Positions 31,402-39,882 are shown, counted from the first letter of the stretch. The stretch: 45,277 nt of DNA from Kitasatospora sp. DSM 101779 (GCF_025655475.1 NZ_JAHTIK010000003.1:1-45277), one strand, 5' to 3'. The notes: a model not told the origin generated them from the sequence alone. Made by a program: numbers and translations.

Positions 31402-31983
31402 CTATGCCTGGTCGGCCCGTGTGCGCGGGGCGGGCCGCAGGCGGCGCCAGGCCCGGTGCACCGTGGCGACGTCGTGCCCCAGCTCGCGCGCGATCTGCCG
31501 GAACGGCTCGGGCGGTGTCAGCGCGCGGCGCCGGACGATCTGCGCCTCATCGTCCGCCGAGAGCACCGTCCACCCACCCGTCCCCGCCCGCCGGGCCGCA
31601 GGCTCGGTGACGTGCCGCCAGGTCATCCCCAGCACCGCCTGGCGGACCGTGCTCTCCGAGACCTGGTGCTGCCTGGCCAGCCGGCCCAGAGTCGTGTGCC
31701 CCGCGCGGTAGGTGCGGCGCATCCGCGCCACGGTGGCCTCGTCCAGCCGCGCATACGCAGGCGCCAGGTTCTTCACCGCCACAGGCGGCGCCACCGGGGC
31801 GGGGACCGCCACCGAGCGCCACGTCCACCCGCAGGCGGCACCGGCCACCGTCGTCCAGCTCACCTTGAGGGCCGCCGCCCACCGGGCAACCGCGGCATGG
31901 TCGCGGGCGACATCGCGACGGATCTGCGCGACGAGGGCACGGCTCAGCTTCGTGGGACGGGCCGCATCGGGGGAGGGGGTCAT
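31402..31983 (-). CDS. Protein with three tandem HTH-like modules (193 aa)
   Basis: ATG 31983 is chosen with GGAG six bases upstream. Three modules of about 55 residues follow one another: residues about 10-60 (LSRALVAQIRRDVARDHAAVARWAAALKVS..TV…WTWRSV), about 75-120 (LDEATVARMRRTYRAGHTTLGRLARQHQVSESTVRQ…MTWRHV), about 140-190 (LSADDEAQIVRRR…FRQIARELGHDVATVHRAW). Each resembles a resolvase/Hin-like helix-turn-helix (LARQHQVSESTVRQ type); the first two are followed by a W-R-(S/H)-V strand. A DNA-binding protein that reads a long or repeated site is likely. No catalytic domain is seen. Confidence 0.65.
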   Translation of the reverse strand: MTPSPDAARPTKLSRALVAQIRRDVARDHAAVARWAAALKVSWTTVAGAACGWTWRSVAVPAPVAPPVAVKNLAPAYARLDEATVARMRRTYRAGHTTLGRLARQHQVSESTVRQAVLGMTWRHVTEPAARRAGTGGWTVLSADDEAQIVRRRALTPPEPFRQIARELGHDVATVHRAWRRLRPAPRTRADQA

Positions 31984-32282
31984 CAGCATCTCCAACAAGG
32001 GGCGGGGCTGCGGAACACGGCGCCGCGCACGGCACACACTGCGCCAATCGGCGCGAGCCCTCCAGGGCTGATGACCCGTTTACGGTAGCGCGCACGCACC
32101 GGGACCGGACAGGAGACAGGCCAATCGCCCGCCCCGCCCTGGCCGGTGCCTGGACTGCACGCCGCGCCCGGGGCGCCGGCCGTCCGCCGCGGGGTTCCCC
32201 GCTCACCACTCGGTACCGCCGGATCGTGCCGTCCCACCTGGTGCGATCATCGGTGGCACCCCGGAGCGGAAGGTGGGTCCTT

Positions 32283-32873
32283 GTGGATGATGCGGCGGTC
32301 TCCAAGCTGGCCAGACTGCTTCGGGCGGATCCCCGCGGCCCGCACCAGGCCCTTGAATGGGAGCGGTGCCGGTCCGAGATCGGACTGGAACTCCCGGCGG
32401 ACTACCGGCAGTTCACCGACGTCTTCGGGTGCGGGTCGATCAACGACGAGTTCGGGGTGGTCTCGCCGTTCGACTACCGCCTGCCGGGGAGCCACTTCAA
32501 GAACTTCTCGAAGATCCTGACGGAGACGTTCGAAGGCGCCGGGAGCGCCATCGCCGAGATGCGCGAGGCGTGGCCGGCCTACTTCCCCTACCCGGTGTTC
32601 CCGGAAGCCGGTGGACTGATCGCCTGGGGAACGAACACGAACGGAGACATGTGCTTCTGGGAGACCGCCAGCCCGGACCCGGAGAAGTGGACCGTCGTCG
32701 TCTGGCTGCGGGGCGCGAGCCCGGAGCAGGCCTGGATCCGGACCGGCGCCGGCATGGTGGAATTCCTGATCGACATCGTCTCCGGGCGGCACCCGTACTC
32801 CGCCACCCTTCTCGTGGCGGACAATCCCGTGTGGCTGCCGAATATGGCCCCACCGCACCGGCCACCACGATGA
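32283..32873 (+). CDS. SMI1/KNR4-family protein
   Basis: GTG 32283 with GGAAGG about 9 bases upstream; 196 residues. Core motifs of the SMI1/KNR4 (SUKH) fold: IGLELPADYRQFTDVFG near residue 40, then FFP-type strand (FPEAGGLIAWGTNTNGDMCFW), a WTVVVW strand and a C-terminal helix (GMVEFLIDIVSG). Members often act as immunity proteins against nuclease or other polymorphic toxins, sometimes as housekeeping partners. No toxin is adjacent here, so the partner is unknown. It stands alone on the plus strand after a divergent promoter region shared with the triple-HTH gene. Confidence 0.85.
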   Translation: MDDAAVSKLARLLRADPRGPHQALEWERCRSEIGLELPADYRQFTDVFGCGSINDEFGVVSPFDYRLPGSHFKNFSKILTETFEGAGSAIAEMREAWPAYFPYPVFPEAGGLIAWGTNTNGDMCFWETASPDPEKWTVVVWLRGASPEQAWIRTGAGMVEFLIDIVSGRHPYSATLLVADNPVWLPNMAPPHRPPR

Positions 32874-33021
32874 CGCCATGAGCACAGCCCCGGCGGCCAG
32901 GCCGAACCGTTCCGATCCACATCGGCGAACACGCTCCCGAGCCGGGCGGCCGCCGTTGCCGCGCTCCGGCAGCCGCCCGGCATACTGCCGTCCTGACCCA
33001 TCGGAGCGGGGGAGGGTGCGG

Positions 33022-33534
33022 GTGGTGACGGCGGGCCAGGACCAGACGGCAGGCACGCGGCCGTCCCGTCGCCCGACCCGCAGCCGGGTGCGCCACGGCC
33101 AGGCCTCGTGCGCGGACTACGGCTGCCTGCGCGCCGGGTGCCGCCAGGCCGCGCTGCGCGCCCGCCGGCGCCGAGACAGTGACCGTGCCCAGGGCCTGGC
33201 CGCGCGCGTCGACCCAACCCCGGCGGCGCTGCGGGCCGCTGTCCTGGTCCGCCGAGGCATGTCCGCCCAGGACATCGCGGACGCCTCCAAGATCGCCGTC
33301 ACTTCGGTGCGCCGCCTGCTGCGCCCGCCCGGGCGGCGTCCGGTCCGGATCGCCCGCAGCACCGCCGAGGCGGTCCTCGGCGTCCCGCTGCCCAGGCGTG
33401 ACCAGCCCCCGGGCCCCGGCCGCGGTCAGTTGGTGCTGCAGGTGCGTCTTGGCGAGGCCGTGGTAGCGCGCGCGGCGCATGTCGCGCCCGTGGACCGCCT
33501 GGGCGATCAAGCCTTGTGCACATCCGGTCACTGA
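33022..33534 (+). CDS. HTH protein truncated by transposase remnant
   Basis: GTG 33022 with GGGGGAGG upstream. The N-terminus has a Cys-rich stretch (SCADYGCLRAGCRQAALRAR, four Cys-spaced positions) followed by a predicted HTH (AAVLVRRGMSAQDIADASKIAVTSVRRLL). I recall such 'C..…C..C' plus HTH proteins on Streptomyces islands and plasmids, usually longer. Here sequence similarity appears to end near 33385 (AEAVLGVPLP); the last 48 codons are antisense to the transposase fragment on the other strand and are not native. The gene is therefore probably a truncated remnant, though a shortened product could be made. Confidence 0.5.
   Translation: MVTAGQDQTAGTRPSRRPTRSRVRHGQASCADYGCLRAGCRQAALRARRRRDSDRAQGLAARVDPTPAALRAAVLVRRGMSAQDIADASKIAVTSVRRLLRPPGRRPVRIARSTAEAVLGVPLPRRDQPPGPGRGQLVLQVRLGEAVVARAAHVAPVDRLGDQALCTSGH
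33391..33531 (-). pseudogene. Transposase C-terminal fragment (IS1182/IS5-like)
   Basis: Minus strand reads TGCAQGLIAQAVHGRDMRRARYHGLAKTHLQH then LTAAG. The pattern 'C-x-G-I-x-Q-…-R-R-x-R-Y-x-G-L-A-K-T-H-L-Q-H' is the C-terminal helix region of IS1182-type DDE transposases, where the catalytic Glu lies in EG(T/L)I. In this copy the Glu position is Gln (QGLI). Only about 47 residues remain; it interrupts the HTH gene on the opposite strand. Confidence 0.55.
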
Positions 33535-33837
33535 CCATATGCCTAGCCATGATCGTGAGCGCGTGGGGTGTACGGGCCAGGGTGGAGGAGATGCGTTGCG
33601 GGCCTCATCGGGTGGTGCCGCCGGCCGGCCCTGTCCCGGGCGACGTCGGGCTCCGCCGGGCCGACGGCTTTCTACCGCGACTCGATCGCCATGGCGGCCG
33701 ACATCCTCCCGGAGCCGAGAGTAGCCTGGGTATCACCGAAGGCACTTCGCATGCCGGCACCGGACACTGGCGTCGTCTCCGGCGAACGGTTATCCCGGAC
33801 CCGGCCTTGAACCGGGTTCGGAGACAGGTCCTTGATC
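33535..33837. other. No gene between transposase remnant and DUF5994 gene
   Basis: About 300 bases without a credible coding region. It should hold the promoter of the DUF5994 gene; no clear boxes seen. Confidence 0.4.
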
Positions 33838-34416
33838 ATGACTGCGATCCTCGATCGCGCGACGACGCCTGCCACCCCAGAATCCCCCCTGCGGCTGTCC
33901 ATGGCGCCCGACGGCGTACGGACCGGCCGGTTGGACGGGGCCTGGTGGCCCCGGTCGCGTGACCTTCTTCTCGAACTCCCCTCCTTGGCCGCCGAGATCG
34001 ACGAGCGGTGGGGCCGGATCACCCGGATCACCGTGAACCCCGCACAGTGGCCGCTCATCCCGCGGCGGATCCCGGTCGCGGGCCACACCGTCCACGCGGG
34101 CTGGTTCACCACCGAGCAGGACGAGCACATGATCATGGTCTGCTCGTACGCCCCCCGCCGGCTGAACCTACTGGTCGTCCCGCCGCAGACGGACGCCATT
34201 GACGCTACCCGGCTGATGGCCAAGGCCGCCGATCCCGCCAACACCAAGACCGCGAGCGAGCTGCTCGCCACGCAGACGGCCGGTGGTGGGGCACAACCGG
34301 CGCCCCGTTCCGACTTTCTGCCGTCGGCCGTCGCGCCCTCCACCCGCCCTGGTGAGGCCGGACGGCGAGCGGATCTCGCCCGAAACCGGGCCGCCTCCTG
34401 GCCGGTACCCGCGTAG
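33838..34416 (+). CDS. DUF5994-family protein (192 aa)
   Basis: ATG 33838 with GGAGACAGG upstream. Diagnostic stretches: GRLDGAWWPRSRDLLLELPSL near residue 28, WGRITRITVNPAQWPLIPRRI, VAGHTVHAGWFTTEQDEHMI, and LLVVPPQTDA. These match the small DUF5994 proteins that are multiplied in Streptomyces genomes, commonly next to stress-response (STAS/SpoIIE) genes. Biochemical role unknown; no signal peptide. The last 50 residues are low-complexity and may be an extension produced by loss of the native stop. A divergent paralogue lies at 36657-37154. Confidence 0.8.
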   Translation: MTAILDRATTPATPESPLRLSMAPDGVRTGRLDGAWWPRSRDLLLELPSLAAEIDERWGRITRITVNPAQWPLIPRRIPVAGHTVHAGWFTTEQDEHMIMVCSYAPRRLNLLVVPPQTDAIDATRLMAKAADPANTKTASELLATQTAGGGAQPAPRSDFLPSAVAPSTRPGEAGRRADLARNRAASWPVPA

Positions 34417-34461
34417 CCGGCAGATGGCAGCCGCCCTGTACAGCGGCCGGGGCCGGGCGGG

Positions 34462-34713
34462 TCATTCACGTGACCACTCGGTCTCGGCGTCGGGCTCGCC
34501 GACGGCATCGGCTCCTTCCCAGAGGCGGATCCTGACCGCCCGGGGGCCCGGAGCGGGCCGGGAGAGGGTGCGCACGAACACGTCCCGCAGGTGGTTGGCC
34601 GCCCGCTGGGGCGGCCCGTCGTACTCCAGAGGGTTCTGCAGGGAAGCACTTTCCTGCCGAGACCAGTGGCCGTCGTCGTCCTGGGTCTCCAGAACCCATC
34701 TGTAATGCCGCAT
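34462..34713 (-). CDS. Small hypothetical protein (83 aa)
   Basis: ATG 34713 with GGGAGGCCAGG upstream. Sequence starts RHYRWVLETQDDDGHWSRQE and ends LWEGADAVGEPDAETEWSRE. It looks like a compact beta-rich domain (RWVLET … AVRIRLWEG) with a helix (QRAANHLRDVFVRTL). Similar small proteins occur in actinobacterial accessory regions; no function is known to me. Convergent with the DUF5994 gene, 46 bases apart. Confidence 0.65.
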   Translation of the reverse strand: MRHYRWVLETQDDDGHWSRQESASLQNPLEYDGPPQRAANHLRDVFVRTLSRPAPGPRAVRIRLWEGADAVGEPDAETEWSRE

Positions 34714-34951
34714 CCTGGCCTCCCGGGTCAATGCTGCCGCCGCCGGAAACGACGGTATGGGCGGGGCGGATCAACCGCGACTGGTGGACTGGACTGCGCC
34801 CGCACCACGGCCCGGGTCGTACCAGCTGTAATGGGCAGTCGCCTGAGAGCCTTCTGGGCAGCATTCAGTACCACTGGTCTGGCACCAAGGGGGAGCCGCC
34901 TCGCGCGACAGCGCGACGCACTCAGAAATGGGCATGCCGGCGAGTCGGATA

Positions 34952-35785
34952 TCACTTGTGCCGTTTCAGCCGCGCTGTCACGCGTGGGATTTCCTCATGG
35001 AGTAGGCGGCCGATCAGTGCGCCGCCGAAGACGACGAATCCCACGCCGACGAGCCATGACTGGATGACCAACACCGTCCCGAACGGGCCGTAGGTGAAGG
35101 TGTTGGACGCGATCAGCGGTGAGAAAACGAGCCGGGAGAAAAGCCGCAGGCCGAGCAGTCCGATCACGGTCACCACGGCCCCCGGCAGCAGGGCACGCCA
35201 GCGCACCCGTCCGCCGAGCAACAGCCATTGCGACCACCAGACGAACAGGACCGCAATCAGCGCCGCCACGAGCCCGCCGGCCGGGGACCGGCGCCAGAGT
35301 GTGCTGGTAGCGGACAGGAAGAGGAATCCGATGAGGGCAGCGAGCCAGAGCACGTGCCGCCATCGAGCCCACCAACGGGCCGACGGTAGATTCCAGGCCT
35401 TCTCGTAGCCGCTCTGTACCGCGGCGCCGAACGACAGACCGAACACCGCCAGGGCGGCGAGACCGAAGGCCGTCGTGGTTTGAAACGCCTGGCCGGGCCG
35501 CCCGAAGAGCTGCTCGACCTCCTGCCTGGAAGCCAGCGACACGCCGAGCCCGTCCCCCAGCCACTGGGCGAAGCCCCGCCCACGGTCCGGATCGGCTGCG
35601 GAGACCACGATCAGCAGCGGGACCAGGGTGAGGAACCCGAGCGCCGCGAAACCCAGCGATCGCTGAGACAACTGCAGATCGCCGCCCCGCATCCAGCCGC
35701 GCCCGGCAGGCGACCGGCGGACCACCCGTCGCAGCCGTCTGAGTAGAGACGGCCGGTCTCCAGCATTGGCGGGCTCCGTCGGCAT
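34952..35785 (-). CDS. YihY/BrkB-family integral membrane protein
   Basis: 277 residues. About six hydrophobic segments: SLGFAALGFLTLVPLLIVVSA, TTAFGLAALAVFGLSFG, VLWLAALIGFLFLSAT, GGLVAALIAVLFVWWSQWLLL, ALLPGAVVTVIGLLGLRLFS, VLVIQSWLVGVGFVVFGGALIGR. The family (formerly annotated ribonuclease BN or BrkB) are inner-membrane proteins of uncertain function, possibly transporters. The start (ATG 35785) has no evident ribosome binding site. It is divergent from the small membrane protein at 36132. Confidence 0.88.
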   Translation of the reverse strand: MPTEPANAGDRPSLLRRLRRVVRRSPAGRGWMRGGDLQLSQRSLGFAALGFLTLVPLLIVVSAADPDRGRGFAQWLGDGLGVSLASRQEVEQLFGRPGQAFQTTTAFGLAALAVFGLSFGAAVQSGYEKAWNLPSARWWARWRHVLWLAALIGFLFLSATSTLWRRSPAGGLVAALIAVLFVWWSQWLLLGGRVRWRALLPGAVVTVIGLLGLRLFSRLVFSPLIASNTFTYGPFGTVLVIQSWLVGVGFVVFGGALIGRLLHEEIPRVTARLKRHK

Positions 35786-36131
35786 ACACGTTGACTACCA
35801 CGTTCGATACGCCGTTACTGAAGGGCGCGACCACAGGGACCGAGTCAGGCTTCTCCGCAGAGGGCCTGCCGGCGAAACGGCCCGGAGGATCTTGGCTGGA
35901 GGCGCGGCGAACCCGCCGACTCGGATGAAAGCGTTCCGAATCGCCAACCGATCCTCGATCAACCTGCCGGAAAGGCACCAGCCCCACCGGCGATCACGGC
36001 CGACCGGGGAACGACCCGCCGAGGAAACGGCCGTCAGGTTTGGCCCCGACGTACTCGCCCATACGCGGGGTGCAGCCGTGACCACCGCCAGTCCGCTGGT
36101 GGCTCGCGGACAGAGCTTGAAGGAGGGCGAA
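35786..36131. other. Divergent intergenic region
   Basis: About 350 bases between the leftward YihY/BrkB gene and the rightward small membrane protein. No gene is supported. I looked for SigB-type promoters, expected for stress genes, but did not find a convincing pair. Confidence 0.4.
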
Positions 36132-36299
36132 GTGGCACTCGCGCTCTTCTTGATCATCATGGCGATCGTGCTCGGCCTGGTCGGCGCCGTCGCCAAGGGC
36201 TTGCTGTACCTGCTGTTCATCGGTATCGCCGTGCTGATCGTCGCGCTGGCCATCTCCGCCGTCCGTTTCCGGAGCGGAGGCCGGTCCGCCAACCGCTGA
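36132..36299 (+). CDS. Tiny membrane protein with two hydrophobic segments (55 aa)
   Basis: GTG 36132 directly after AAGGAGGGCGAA. LALFLIIMAIVLGLVGAVAKG and LLYLLFIGIAVLIVALAISAV are two membrane helices joined by a short turn, with a basic C-terminal tail (RFRSGGRSANR). Resembles small actinobacterial DUF6131-type membrane peptides; the family name is from memory and uncertain. Often seen near stress-response genes. Confidence 0.7.
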   Translation: MALALFLIIMAIVLGLVGAVAKGLLYLLFIGIAVLIVALAISAVRFRSGGRSANR

Positions 36300-36351
36300 G
36301 CAACCAGGTGACCGCCGCCGAAGGCGTTCCTTTCGCCTGAGTGGATCGGCG

Positions 36352-36600
36352 TCAGTACTCGGAGCCGCTTCGCAGGTAGGTGCCGGCGACCTGGAGCCAC
36401 GCCCCGCGGCCGAAGCACGTCTCGATCCGATGCGGGGTGTCCTCGAAGACCCGCAGGACGCGCAGCGCGCCGCTCGGGTGGAGGTCGTATTCGAAGGTGA
36501 CGCCGTCGTCCGCGCCGTCTTCGTACTGGAGGTCCAACGGCCCCTTCGACGGCTCTGCCGGTGCCCGGGCATCGGCTGAGAGTTTCACGTAGACGGACAT
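36352..36600 (-). CDS. Small hypothetical protein (82 aa)
   Basis: ATG 36600 with GGCGGGACGCAGAG upstream. Starts SVYVKLSADARAPAEPSKG; then VTFEYDLHPSGALRVLRVFED…HRIETCFGRGAWLQVAGTYLRSGSEY. Beta-rich, soluble, with alternation typical of a small sandwich. No recognised domain. It lies 56 bases downstream of the DUF5994-like gene on the same strand and may be its operon partner. Confidence 0.65.
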   Translation of the reverse strand: MSVYVKLSADARAPAEPSKGPLDLQYEDGADDGVTFEYDLHPSGALRVLRVFEDTPHRIETCFGRGAWLQVAGTYLRSGSEY

Positions 36601-36656
36601 CTCTGCGTCCCGCCTTCCTGTCTGCTCGAGGAGCCCAACCTGTGGTGCTGTTCCTC

Positions 36657-37154
36657 TCAGGTCGCTTCGGCCGGTGGCTCGGTGGCGGTGGCGGTGGCGG
36701 TGGCGATGAGGATCTGCCGTGCCGAGTCGGTTCCGCCGGCCTCGATCGCGCGTGTCATCGCGGCCAGGGCCGCCTCCCGGCTTGCCTGCGGGGGGACGAC
36801 GAGCAGGCTGAAGTGGTCGCGGTCGCCCCGCGTGATGATGACCGTGTCGTCGCCGACCGGGTACCGGTCGATGTGCACCGACCGATCGTCGATGACCAGC
36901 CGGGCCGGGATGTCGTCCCAGGCGTCCGTGTCCAGGCCGACGCTCAGCACGGGGCCGAGATGTTCGGTCAGCGCGGTGATCAGGCCGGGCAGTTCGGCGC
37001 CGATGTCCCGGGAACGCGGCCACCAGGCGCCGTCGAGCGCGCCTTCGCGCGACTGTGTGGTCTCCAGGCGCAGCAGGACCGTGCCCGGCTTCGCCGCCTG
37101 GCGGAACCGGTCGGGCAGGAGCCCCGGGTGCGAGGCACTGGTTTCGTCCGACAT
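36657..37154 (-). CDS. DUF5994-like protein (165 aa)
   Basis: ATG 37154. Diagnostic stretch REGALDGAWWPRSRDIGAELPGL, then HLGPVLSVGLDTDAWDDIPARL, VIDDRSVHIDRYPVGDDTVII, and FSLLVVPPQAS. Clearly paralogous in layout to the gene at 33838-34416 but well diverged. Residues near the C-terminus contain an Ala-Thr repeat (IATATATATE) encoded by an imperfect GGTGGCGGTGGC tract at 36677-36700. Downstream small gene 36352-36600 may be cotranscribed. Function unknown. Confidence 0.75.
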   Translation of the reverse strand: MSDETSASHPGLLPDRFRQAAKPGTVLLRLETTQSREGALDGAWWPRSRDIGAELPGLITALTEHLGPVLSVGLDTDAWDDIPARLVIDDRSVHIDRYPVGDDTVIITRGDRDHFSLLVVPPQASREAALAAMTRAIEAGGTDSARQILIATATATATEPPAEAT

Positions 37155-37316
37155 GACCGGCAACCTATCCGCGGGCACCGGCCCGGGCCCGCTGACAACG
37201 GGGCGCCGCTCGGGGTGCGGCTTGGTCCGTCCCGATATCCCACGGTACTCCGGCTGCATCGGGGCCGATCCGGCGTCGTCGCAGACGCGGCGGGGCAGCC
37301 GGCGGGCGGCGACGCC

Positions 37317-37500
37317 TCAGCGCCATTCGATCAGGAACAGGGTGGCGTCGTCGCTCGTGCGCCCGCGCCGTTTCTCCCTCAGGACGTGGGAGAGCGCCCG
37401 CACCACGGCCCGCACGCCATCCTGCGAGCGTCAGACCCGCGGACAAAGCTCGGCAGGTCCGGCTTCCGCTCGAACACCTGGTGGGGCCAGAACAGACCGT
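37317..37500 (-). pseudogene. SpoIIE-type phosphatase C-terminal remnant
   Basis: The minus strand ends RTSDDATLFLIEWR then TGA at 37317-37319. The preceding helix is RAVVRALSHVLREKRRG. 'SDDATLFLIEW' is the C-terminal signature of PP2C/SpoIIE phosphatases (Asp-Asp metal ligands). Upstream the frame is broken by about 37430, where HQVFERKPDLPSFVRGS continues in a shifted frame, so only a relic remains. Confidence 0.55.
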
Positions 37501-37848
37501 CCGGCCGGACGGCACTGCACCGCCCGTTCCGGCCGGCTCGGCGCCACCGGCGGCCCGCTCCGCTCGTACAGCCGCTCGCTTGGGCGCCCGTTTGGATGCG
37601 CGTCTGGGCGCTCGCTTGGGTGCCCGTTTGGCGTCCGTCCCGGAGCCGGGCCCTGGTGTATCAGTGCAGCTCAGCTGGCCGATCCGGCGAACTCACCGGC
37701 CCGACTTACCTTCCGGGGCGCTCTCCTGGTGACGGACGGGGCGGGCGCGGCGGTCGGCTTTTGGTCGGACGCTGCGCTGTGCCTTTTCTTCCCGCGTCCG
37801 GCTGGGGCCGGCCGCGCGGTCGGGTTGGGGGAGGGGGCGGGCAGGGCC

Positions 37849-37953
37849 GTCAAGGTTGGCGATCGGCCGCCATCAAGGTAGGCGGAGGAACGCCATCAAG
37901 GTACGGCGCAGGGCCGTCAAGGTATCCGCCGATCACCCGGCGGATACCTTGAC
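37849..37953. repeat. Iteron-like array of TCAAGGTA repeats ending in a 15-bp palindrome
   Basis: (G/A)TCAAGGT(A/T) occurs at 37849, 37872, 37895 and 37916, spaced 23, 23 and 21 bases (two helical turns). The last copy is the left arm of a perfect inverted repeat, GTCAAGGTATCCGCC (37916-37930), 8-base spacer, GGCGGATACCTTGAC (37939-37953). Periodic repeats beside a ribbon-helix-helix gene suggest a partition centromere or replication iterons. The rest of 37501-38008 has only low-complexity sequence (tandem GCGCCCGTTTGG-like units at about 37580-37630). Confidence 0.7.
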
Positions 37954-37962
37954 AGCGCAGGT

Positions 37963-37998
37963 CACGGCCGGTGCACGCCCGAGTGCGCACCGGCCGTG
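37963..37998 (-). terminator. Terminator hairpin downstream of RHH gene
   Basis: CACGGCCGGTGC (37963-37974), 12-base loop, GCACCGGCCGTG (37987-37998). Ends 11 bases from the stop of the minus-strand RHH gene. Confidence 0.65.
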
Positions 37999-38008
37999 CA
38001 CCCGCCGG

Positions 38009-38281
38009 TCAGGGGGCGGGGTTCTTCTCCAGCCACGCTCGGTACGCCTCCGCACACGCCTGCCGCATCTCGATGCCGAGCCGCGCGCAGCGGACCTTGA
38101 GGGCCTGCTTGATCTTCTTGGGCACGTAGGCGCCCATCTGCACCCAGTCGCTCTCCCGGGCGACCGGCCCGGCGGCCGGGGCCGGCTGCGCCGAGGTGGC
38201 GGGCTCGGCGGCGCTCTGGGCGGTCTGGTCGCCGACGCGCAGGCCCTCAACGGCCGGGACCAGGTGTAGCGGCCCATCCAT
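38009..38281 (-). CDS. Ribbon-helix-helix-like protein, putative centromere-binding factor
   Basis: 90 residues from ATG 38281. The first half is disordered (Ala/Pro/Gln); the second half reads WVQMGAYVPKKIKQALKVRC then ARLGIEMRQACAEAYRAWLE. The strand (VQMGAYVPKKI), first helix (KQALKVRCARLG) and second helix (MRQACAEAYRAWL) fit an RHH DNA-binding dimer as in plasmid partition adaptors (ParB/ParG/CopG type). It is directly upstream (in its own direction) of the iteron-like array at 37849-37953. No ParA ATPase is in this window. A transcription factor role is the alternative. Confidence 0.65.
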   Translation of the reverse strand: MDGPLHLVPAVEGLRVGDQTAQSAAEPATSAQPAPAAGPVARESDWVQMGAYVPKKIKQALKVRCARLGIEMRQACAEAYRAWLEKNPAP

Positions 38282-38533
38282 TCTGACCAGCAGGGTAAGT
38301 CCGAGCAGGGGGTTTCGCAGTTATGGCGGGTACCGGGCGGCTGGGGTGCGCAGATCGCCTGTGTGCTGTGCAGTTCATCCGGTCCGACCACAGCCTGCCC
38401 ACCAGGGCATTGGCCGACGACGGCACCCCCGCTGCGCACTTTCAGCGGGCGGAGCGCAGTTCAATTGGGCGGCTCCAAAGAGGCCCTCCACGGCCTCCCA
38501 CGTGGGTCGTCGGCCCCGGTGTGGGTTGCGCGC

Positions 38534-38659
38534 ATGGTCGGGCACGGAGGGCCGGGAGCGGTCACATGGGTGGCGTTTCTGGGAGGGCCGCTCGTCGTGG
38601 TTCCCGAGAGGCCGCCCGCCCGCGGCAGCCCCGTCCCGGCCGAGTACGATCATCGCCAC
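38534..38659 (+). pseudogene. Imm21-like N-terminal fragment
   Basis: MVGHGGPGAVTWVAFLGGPL then VVVPERPPARG…PAEYDH parallels the N-terminus of the Imm21-like gene at 42820-43324 (MVMYGEPGAVSWVESLGGAL…VVPE…DDYD). It ends after about 40 residues. The TPR gene starts 27 bases later. A duplicated and truncated copy. Confidence 0.5.
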
Positions 38660-38685
38660 ATCGGGCGCGGGGTGAGGGAGCGGGC

Positions 38686-39882
38686 ATGTTCGCGGCATTG
38701 CGGAACCGGGCGCAGCGGCGGGACCTCGAACTCTCCAACCGGTTGTACGACCAAGGTGGTCGGCTCGGGGCGCAGGAACGGTGGGCCGAAGCCGAAAGCA
38801 CCCTCCGGCAGGCCGTCGAGCTGTGCACCGGGCGGTTCGGGGCAAAGGACGGGTGGACGCTCGTCGTCCGCACCCGCCGGGCAGCCCTCCTGCTGCACCT
38901 CGACCGCGACGACGAGGCCTGGGCCGAGCTGCAGGAGCTGCTGGCGCACTGCCCGGCCGTCCTGGGCGAGGCCCATGCTGCCACCGCAGAGGTGCGGGTC
39001 GAGCTCGCCAACATGTTGATCGCCCGGGGCCGACCCGCGGAGGCCGAGGGGCTCCTGGCGGCCGTGCTGCGTCATCGGTCGGCCCCGGACTGGCGCGCCC
39101 TGGACGCCGGGGACGCCAATCTGCGGGCGCACGCCGCTCAGGGCCGGCACCGCGAAGCCGTCGACGGGTCCCGGGCGCTGCAGCAACAGACCGCCCGGGT
39201 CTACGGCGCGAACGACATCCGCACGCTGAAGGTCGCCTCCGACCGGGTGCAGAACCTGGTCTACCTTGGTGAGTACGAGCAGGTCGAACGCGAGTGCCGC
39301 GACCTGATCGAGCGGCACGGCACGCCCAGCCTGCTCTGGCTGTCCGTCATGAACGCCCTCGTCTTGGCACTCAACGGACTCGGGCGCCACGGCGAGGCGG
39401 AGGACACCGCACGCCTCGCAATCGGGCGGCAGCGGGAAGTCACGCAGTCCAGTAGCGACATGCGGATCACCCTGAGCCTCGGGCTGGCCCGCAGCCTCTC
39501 TGGCGGCGGCCGCCACGAGGAGGCCCTGCAGATCGCCACCCGGGCCGAGGCGGAGTTCCGGGAGAACCCCGGCAACCGCGTCGCCCTCGCGGCACCGGTT
39601 GCCACCGTCACCGCCCAGGCCCTGCTCGGCCTCGGACGAGCCGACGAAGCCGAAGCCGCGAGCCGCAGGGCCGTCGAACTCGCCGAGCCGCTCGGCCCCG
39701 CCCACCACAGCACCCTGGAGGCCGCCACCACCCTCGGCACGGCACTCACCGCCCAGCACCGTCACACCGAGGCCCGCGATCAGCTCACCCGCTGCACCAC
39801 CGCCTGGCGCGAACACTTCGGCCCCGAGCATCCCCGCACCCGCGCCGCCGTGACGGCACTGGCCGCACTCCCGCCCGCCTGA
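38686..39882 (+). CDS. Tetratricopeptide repeat protein (398 aa)
   Basis: ATG 38686 with GAGGGAG upstream. The whole protein consists of paired helices with TPR consensus: GAQERWAEAESTLRQAVEL, GRPAEAEGLLAAVLRH, GEYEQVERECRDLIERHG, GLGRHGEAEDTARLAIG, GGGRHEEALQIATRAEAEF, GRADEAEAASRRAVELAEP, QHRHTEARDQLTRC, then EHFGPEHPRTRAAVTALA. The last two repeats are of the FxGxxHPxT kind seen in actinobacterial NB-ARC/TPR proteins (TPR_10/12), but no NTPase domain precedes. Likely a scaffold or the sensor part of a split regulator. The partner is unknown. Confidence 0.88.
   Translation: MFAALRNRAQRRDLELSNRLYDQGGRLGAQERWAEAESTLRQAVELCTGRFGAKDGWTLVVRTRRAALLLHLDRDDEAWAELQELLAHCPAVLGEAHAATAEVRVELANMLIARGRPAEAEGLLAAVLRHRSAPDWRALDAGDANLRAHAAQGRHREAVDGSRALQQQTARVYGANDIRTLKVASDRVQNLVYLGEYEQVERECRDLIERHGTPSLLWLSVMNALVLALNGLGRHGEAEDTARLAIGRQREVTQSSSDMRITLSLGLARSLSGGGRHEEALQIATRAEAEFRENPGNRVALAAPVATVTAQALLGLGRADEAEAASRRAVELAEPLGPAHHSTLEAATTLGTALTAQHRHTEARDQLTRCTTAWREHFGPEHPRTRAAVTALAALPPA

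Noticed and set aside
37849..37953. Rho-independent terminator only
   Set aside because: The palindrome could terminate transcription, but three further direct repeats at helical spacing are not explained by a terminator; a separate terminator exists at 37963-37998.
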